Origin: Thiocapsa rosea
GTDB lineage: Bacteria > Pseudomonadota > Gammaproteobacteria > Chromatiales > Chromatiaceae
Assembly (NCBI RefSeq): GCF_003634315.1
Contig: NZ_RBXL01000001.1
Coordinates: 2,030,501 to 2,094,500 of the forward strand
Reading direction: 5' to 3'
Length of the DNA stretch: 64,000 bases
A program made the translations under genes and the position numbers. This document shows, one piece after another, positions 61,563 through 64,000 of the stretch. The notes under the pieces are model-generated. The model saw only the letters and a list, made by a program, of their open reading frames with translations. It was not told the origin of the DNA and did no database searches. The first letter of the stretch is position 1. Every line of letters begins with the position of its first letter.

Positions 61563-62920
61563 CAGCGGCCCTCCAGGGTGTCGGCATCCGCCTCGGGCAG
61601 TTCGCGCAGGCGCAGCGCCGAGGGTGCGGGCTCGGGGACCGGTCCGTCCACGGCCAAGGTGCGCGAGGGACGATCGCGTTTGACGAAACAGTTCGCATAC
61701 GTCTGGACCGGACGGGCCGGGTCGTGCGCGCGGCCCTCGAAGCAGACCTGAATCGGCCGCTCGGGCGGTGCGTCCGGATCGTAGCGCAGGGTGATGTTCT
61801 CCCCGACCAAGGCGGCGTCGACCTCGTAGACCACCCCGTGGAGGCTGACCGTGCGGTCCTTCTGCACCTTGCGCACCGCCTCGTGCAGGAACAGATCCGC
61901 CAGGTCCAGGCCGGGCTCGGGAAAGCGCACCGCGGCCCCGGTGCGCGCCCACTGCTCGAGCGGCGTGGCGCCGTCCAGGCCGCGATGCGGGGTGTGGTGA
62001 TACTCGCCCTCGATCCAGCCGGCGAGGCGGCGGTTGAGCGCCGCGAGGCTGGCGGTATCGGCATCGGTCAGCCGGGTCAACAGCTGCGCACGGACCGTTT
62101 TGAACCAGCGCTCGATCTTGCCCTTGCCTTGCGGTTGATAGGGCCGGGCATGGATCAGCGCGATGCCGAGCTTGGCGCAAACCAGGGCCAGCTGCTTGGA
62201 GCGATAATTGGCGCCGTTGTCGACATAGAGCTTCTGCGGCAAGCCACGGCGCAGGATCGCCTGCGCGAGCACCGGCAGAAAGGTCCGGGTGTTCTCCGAG
62301 AGGGCGAAACTCGCGTAGGGAATCACCCGGGTCGCATCGTCGATGAAGGCGATCAGGTAGGTCTTGCGTTTGACCCGCTCCCCGACCACCACGGCCGGAC
62401 CGTGCATGACGTCGCTCATCCACAGCTCCCCGGCCTGCTCGAAGGCAAAGCGGCGCCGGTCCTGCGTCTGACTCGCCGTCTTGGCCGTGTCCATCAGGCC
62501 ATGACGGGCGAGCAGGCGATGCACGGTGGAGGGCGGCAACGGCAGATCGGGCGGGACCTCGGGGCGCCGGCGCACCGCGCGGATCACCAACTGCACCGAC
62601 AGCTGCGGGTTGGCCTCCTTGGCGGCGAGCAGCGCCTCGACCACGTTCGCGGGCAGGCGGCGCACCTGACCGCGATCGGCACGCGGCTTGGGCAGAAGGG
62701 CCTCGAAGCCGCCGCGCCGATAGGCCTTGAGCCAATCGCGGATGGTCTCGGCGGCGACCCGGGTGCGGGTGCTGCCCGGAATGGCGTAGTCGCGCTCGGC
62801 CTTGGTCTGGATCGCCTCGTAGAGGCCTTTCTCTTCCTTGGGCCACTGCACGAGTTCGGCAATCACCCCGTAGCGAAACAGGGCGATGTCGTGCTGAAGA
62901 TCGGTCTGCGGATCGGTCAT
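61562..62920 (-). CDS. DDE (rve-type) transposase
   Basis: 452 residues. An N-terminal winged-helix/homeodomain-like part (ETIRDWLKAYRRGGFEALLPKPRADRG; STVHRLLARHGL) precedes the RNase H-fold core. Catalytic triad: Asp in ELWMSDVMHG, Asp in KLYVDNGANYRS, and Glu in GKGKIERWF with 35 residues between the last two (DD35E). A Mu-type C-terminal beta domain (VSLHGVVYEVDAALVGENITLRYDP) follows. It cuts and joins the element ends; paired with the adjacent AAA+ ATPase as in Tn7/Tn5053/Mu-like systems. Confidence 0.93.
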   Translation of the reverse strand: MTDPQTDLQHDIALFRYGVIAELVQWPKEEKGLYEAIQTKAERDYAIPGSTRTRVAAETIRDWLKAYRRGGFEALLPKPRADRGQVRRLPANVVEALLAAKEANPQLSVQLVIRAVRRRPEVPPDLPLPPSTVHRLLARHGLMDTAKTASQTQDRRRFAFEQAGELWMSDVMHGPAVVVGERVKRKTYLIAFIDDATRVIPYASFALSENTRTFLPVLAQAILRRGLPQKLYVDNGANYRSKQLALVCAKLGIALIHARPYQPQGKGKIERWFKTVRAQLLTRLTDADTASLAALNRRLAGWIEGEYHHTPHRGLDGATPLEQWARTGAAVRFPEPGLDLADLFLHEAVRKVQKDRTVSLHGVVYEVDAALVGENITLRYDPDAPPERPIQVCFEGRAHDPARPVQTYANCFVKRDRPSRTLAVDGPVPEPAPSALRLRELPEADADTLEGR

Positions 62921-62967
62921 GGACGGGCGCTCCGGATCACGCAGGCGGTTTGCCTGCGCCGCCGACC

Positions 62968-63588
62968 CTACGCCGGGCAGCCCGGCGGGTCAGGCCCCGC
63001 ACGGTGTTGGAGGCGGGGGAGCGCACTGCGGCCCCGGCGGCGCCGGGGCGCGAATCCGAGCGGCTTGGGCAGCACGTCAAGCCAGGCCGCGGCGATCCCG
63101 CGCAACGCCACCAGAACCGGCTCCACCTCCAGGTGGTCGGCGAACGCCGTCAGCGTCGGCGCCACGTTCGCGAACGTGTCCCCGAGAACACCCTTGATAC
63201 GATGCAACGCGCCGTGCACGTCCTGCACACGCCGACGGACCCAGCGCAACGCCCCGGGCAGTTCGATGTCCAGACGTTGGTGCTTGCACAGCGCTTCCAG
63301 ACTCGGCGCCTGCTCGGCCGCACGCACCACCGCCTCGACCTCGCTCAAGGTGCCCGAGAGGCGCGCCGCCAGACAGTCGGGGAGCAGACTGAAGGTGCGA
63401 TGCCCCTCGGGACAGTACCAGCGCGCCACCCGCGTGCCGGGCGGGGAGACGCGCTCATAGGTGCCGTGACGCGCAAAGCCGCAATCGCCATGCGGATGCA
63501 GCGGACAGCACGGAAGCGTTGCGCTCAACCAGCCTTGTTGCGTAACGTAGTCCGCGCCGGTGAGATGACACTCGAAGCGTAGTTGCAC
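62968..63588 (-). CDS. DUF6431-like zinc-finger protein associated with the transposase
   Basis: 206 residues from a GTG. The N-terminus has four closely spaced Cys/His pairs (LPCCPLHPHGDCGFARHGTYERV, then VARWYCPEGHRTFSLLPDCLAARL), a likely zinc-binding DNA recognition unit. A helical body and an Arg-rich C-terminus (GFAPRRRRGRSALPRL) follow. Small proteins of this type are found next to this kind of transposase/ATPase pair; the name DUF6431 is from memory and should be checked. The stop is 47 bases from the transposase start. Confidence 0.65.
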   Translation of the reverse strand: MQLRFECHLTGADYVTQQGWLSATLPCCPLHPHGDCGFARHGTYERVSPPGTRVARWYCPEGHRTFSLLPDCLAARLSGTLSEVEAVVRAAEQAPSLEALCKHQRLDIELPGALRWVRRRVQDVHGALHRIKGVLGDTFANVAPTLTAFADHLEVEPVLVALRGIAAAWLDVLPKPLGFAPRRRRGRSALPRLQHRAGPDPPGCPA

Positions 63589-63812
63589 CGGCCATCGGCC
63601 CGCACGGTTGCACCCGTGGCGGGCCTTCTCATGTGGAGGAGGGTGAGGCGATTGTGCCGGGACGACCGCGAGGATGCACGCCGGTGAAGCGTGCGGGACA
63701 TCCGCGCTCCGCGCCTACCGCATTGCCTCACCGGAAAATGACATCACCGGTGGAATACTTCCTGCAAAAACTGCCGGTGGTTTGCGGATCAGGATGGGAA
63801 ACAACAGCTGGG

Positions 63813-63992
63813 CTAGTCAGTCAAGTATTCTTCGTACGCTGCGAGGGCCGACTCCAAATCCTCGACGGCCCAATACTTGTCGCCTTGCTCATCTTCGTCC
63901 TCATGCATGCAACCGCTCAAGTAGCGGAGCATGCCGTTCTCGCGGGCTACGTCATCGAGGACGATGCCGAGTCCCGCGTCGCTGTTCTTCAT
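63813..63992 (-). CDS. Small acidic protein at the right edge, possibly partial
   Basis: 59 residues if the ATG at 63992 is the start: KNSDAGLGIVLDDVARENGM, then HEDEDEQGDKYWAVEDLE and a helical end AAYEEYLTD. The frame remains open to the window edge and no ribosome binding site can be seen, so it may be the end of a longer gene. I do not recognise it. Confidence 0.5.
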   Translation of the reverse strand: MKNSDAGLGIVLDDVARENGMLRYLSGCMHEDEDEQGDKYWAVEDLESALAAYEEYLTD

Positions 63993-64000
63993 GTCAAGGA

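Larger units (their letters stand above)
53194..63588 (-). mobile_element. Compact Mu-like transposable element (limits approximate)
   Basis: Nine same-strand genes in Mu-like order: transposase, AAA+ ATPase, Mor-like activator, Mu gp29-like portal, tape measure. The hslU-side end is placed near TGTAGCGACGCG at 53194 because phage genes begin soon after and two 15-base direct repeats lie there. The other end is not identified and may be beyond 63600. Terminase, protease, capsid, sheath, tube and baseplate genes are absent, so this is either a deletion derivative, a satellite-like unit, or two elements side by side (a transposon at 60526-63588 and phage remnants at 53348-60125). Confidence 0.5.

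Noticed and set aside
60762-62846. 694-codon minus frame across transposase and ATPase
   Set aside because: The first part is an off-frame reading of the transposase; the ATPase starts at 61562 with its own conserved N-terminus.
61724-63460. 578-codon open frame on the plus strand
   Set aside because: Antisense to the transposase and DUF6431-like gene, which have clear catalytic and zinc-binding motifs.
63740-63800. Possible terminal repeats of the transposon (CACCGG / CCGGTGG motifs)
   Set aside because: I found no matching inverted partner near 60126-60525 or at 53194, so no end can be claimed.

Overview
The window looks like a chromosomal segment of a high-GC gammaproteobacterium. The block hslU - DUF971 - ubiE - ubiJ - ubiB (48046-53181) is a typical gammaproteobacterial gene order. 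The mix of large secreted repeat proteins, a DUF29 protein and many glycosyltransferases would fit a purple sulfur bacterium (Chromatiaceae), but nothing here proves the genus.

Region 1 (1-15567): a cluster of five secreted proteins with unrelated N-terminal modules: a papain-type protease, tandem jelly-roll domains, a parallel beta-helix, a subtilase and a putative alpha/alpha-toroid enzyme. All five carry the same module of exactly five 49-residue repeats. Four copies are 237 residues long and the fifth is 238. A truncated papain-like remnant and several short palindromic REP/MITE-like elements lie between them.

Region 2 (15503-48049): a surface-glycan or protein-glycosylation locus. It holds a polytopic membrane protein with a one-TM partner, a TPR/GT41 (O-GlcNAc-transferase-like) enzyme, a secreted protein with its own promoter and terminator, a sialidase-fold protein, many GT2/GT4/GT8-type glycosyltransferases, an acyltransferase, a 1650-residue multidomain glycosyltransferase, an NAD-dependent epimerase and an FkbM methyltransferase. 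A Wzm/Wzt-type ABC exporter closes the locus; its ATPase carries a C-terminal DUF29 domain. A group II intron with its maturase lies inside the locus. Together these genes could build, modify and export a heteropolysaccharide; the sugar composition cannot be read from the sequence.

Region 3 (48046-53181, minus strand): housekeeping genes for ubiquinone synthesis and the HslU unfoldase. hslV, which normally precedes hslU, is absent at the expected position.

Region 4 (about 53190-63800, minus strand): a compact Mu-like element. In transcription order it has a DUF6431-like protein, a DDE transposase, an AAA+ ATPase, a small acidic protein, a coiled-coil protein, a Mor-like activator, a Mu gp29-like portal, a tape-measure protein with a long proline-rich repeat array, and a small unknown protein. 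No terminase, capsid, sheath, tube or baseplate genes are seen. The element abuts the hslU start codon, so it probably split hslV from hslU. A small acidic ORF lies at the right edge. I saw no rRNA, tRNA or CRISPR array.
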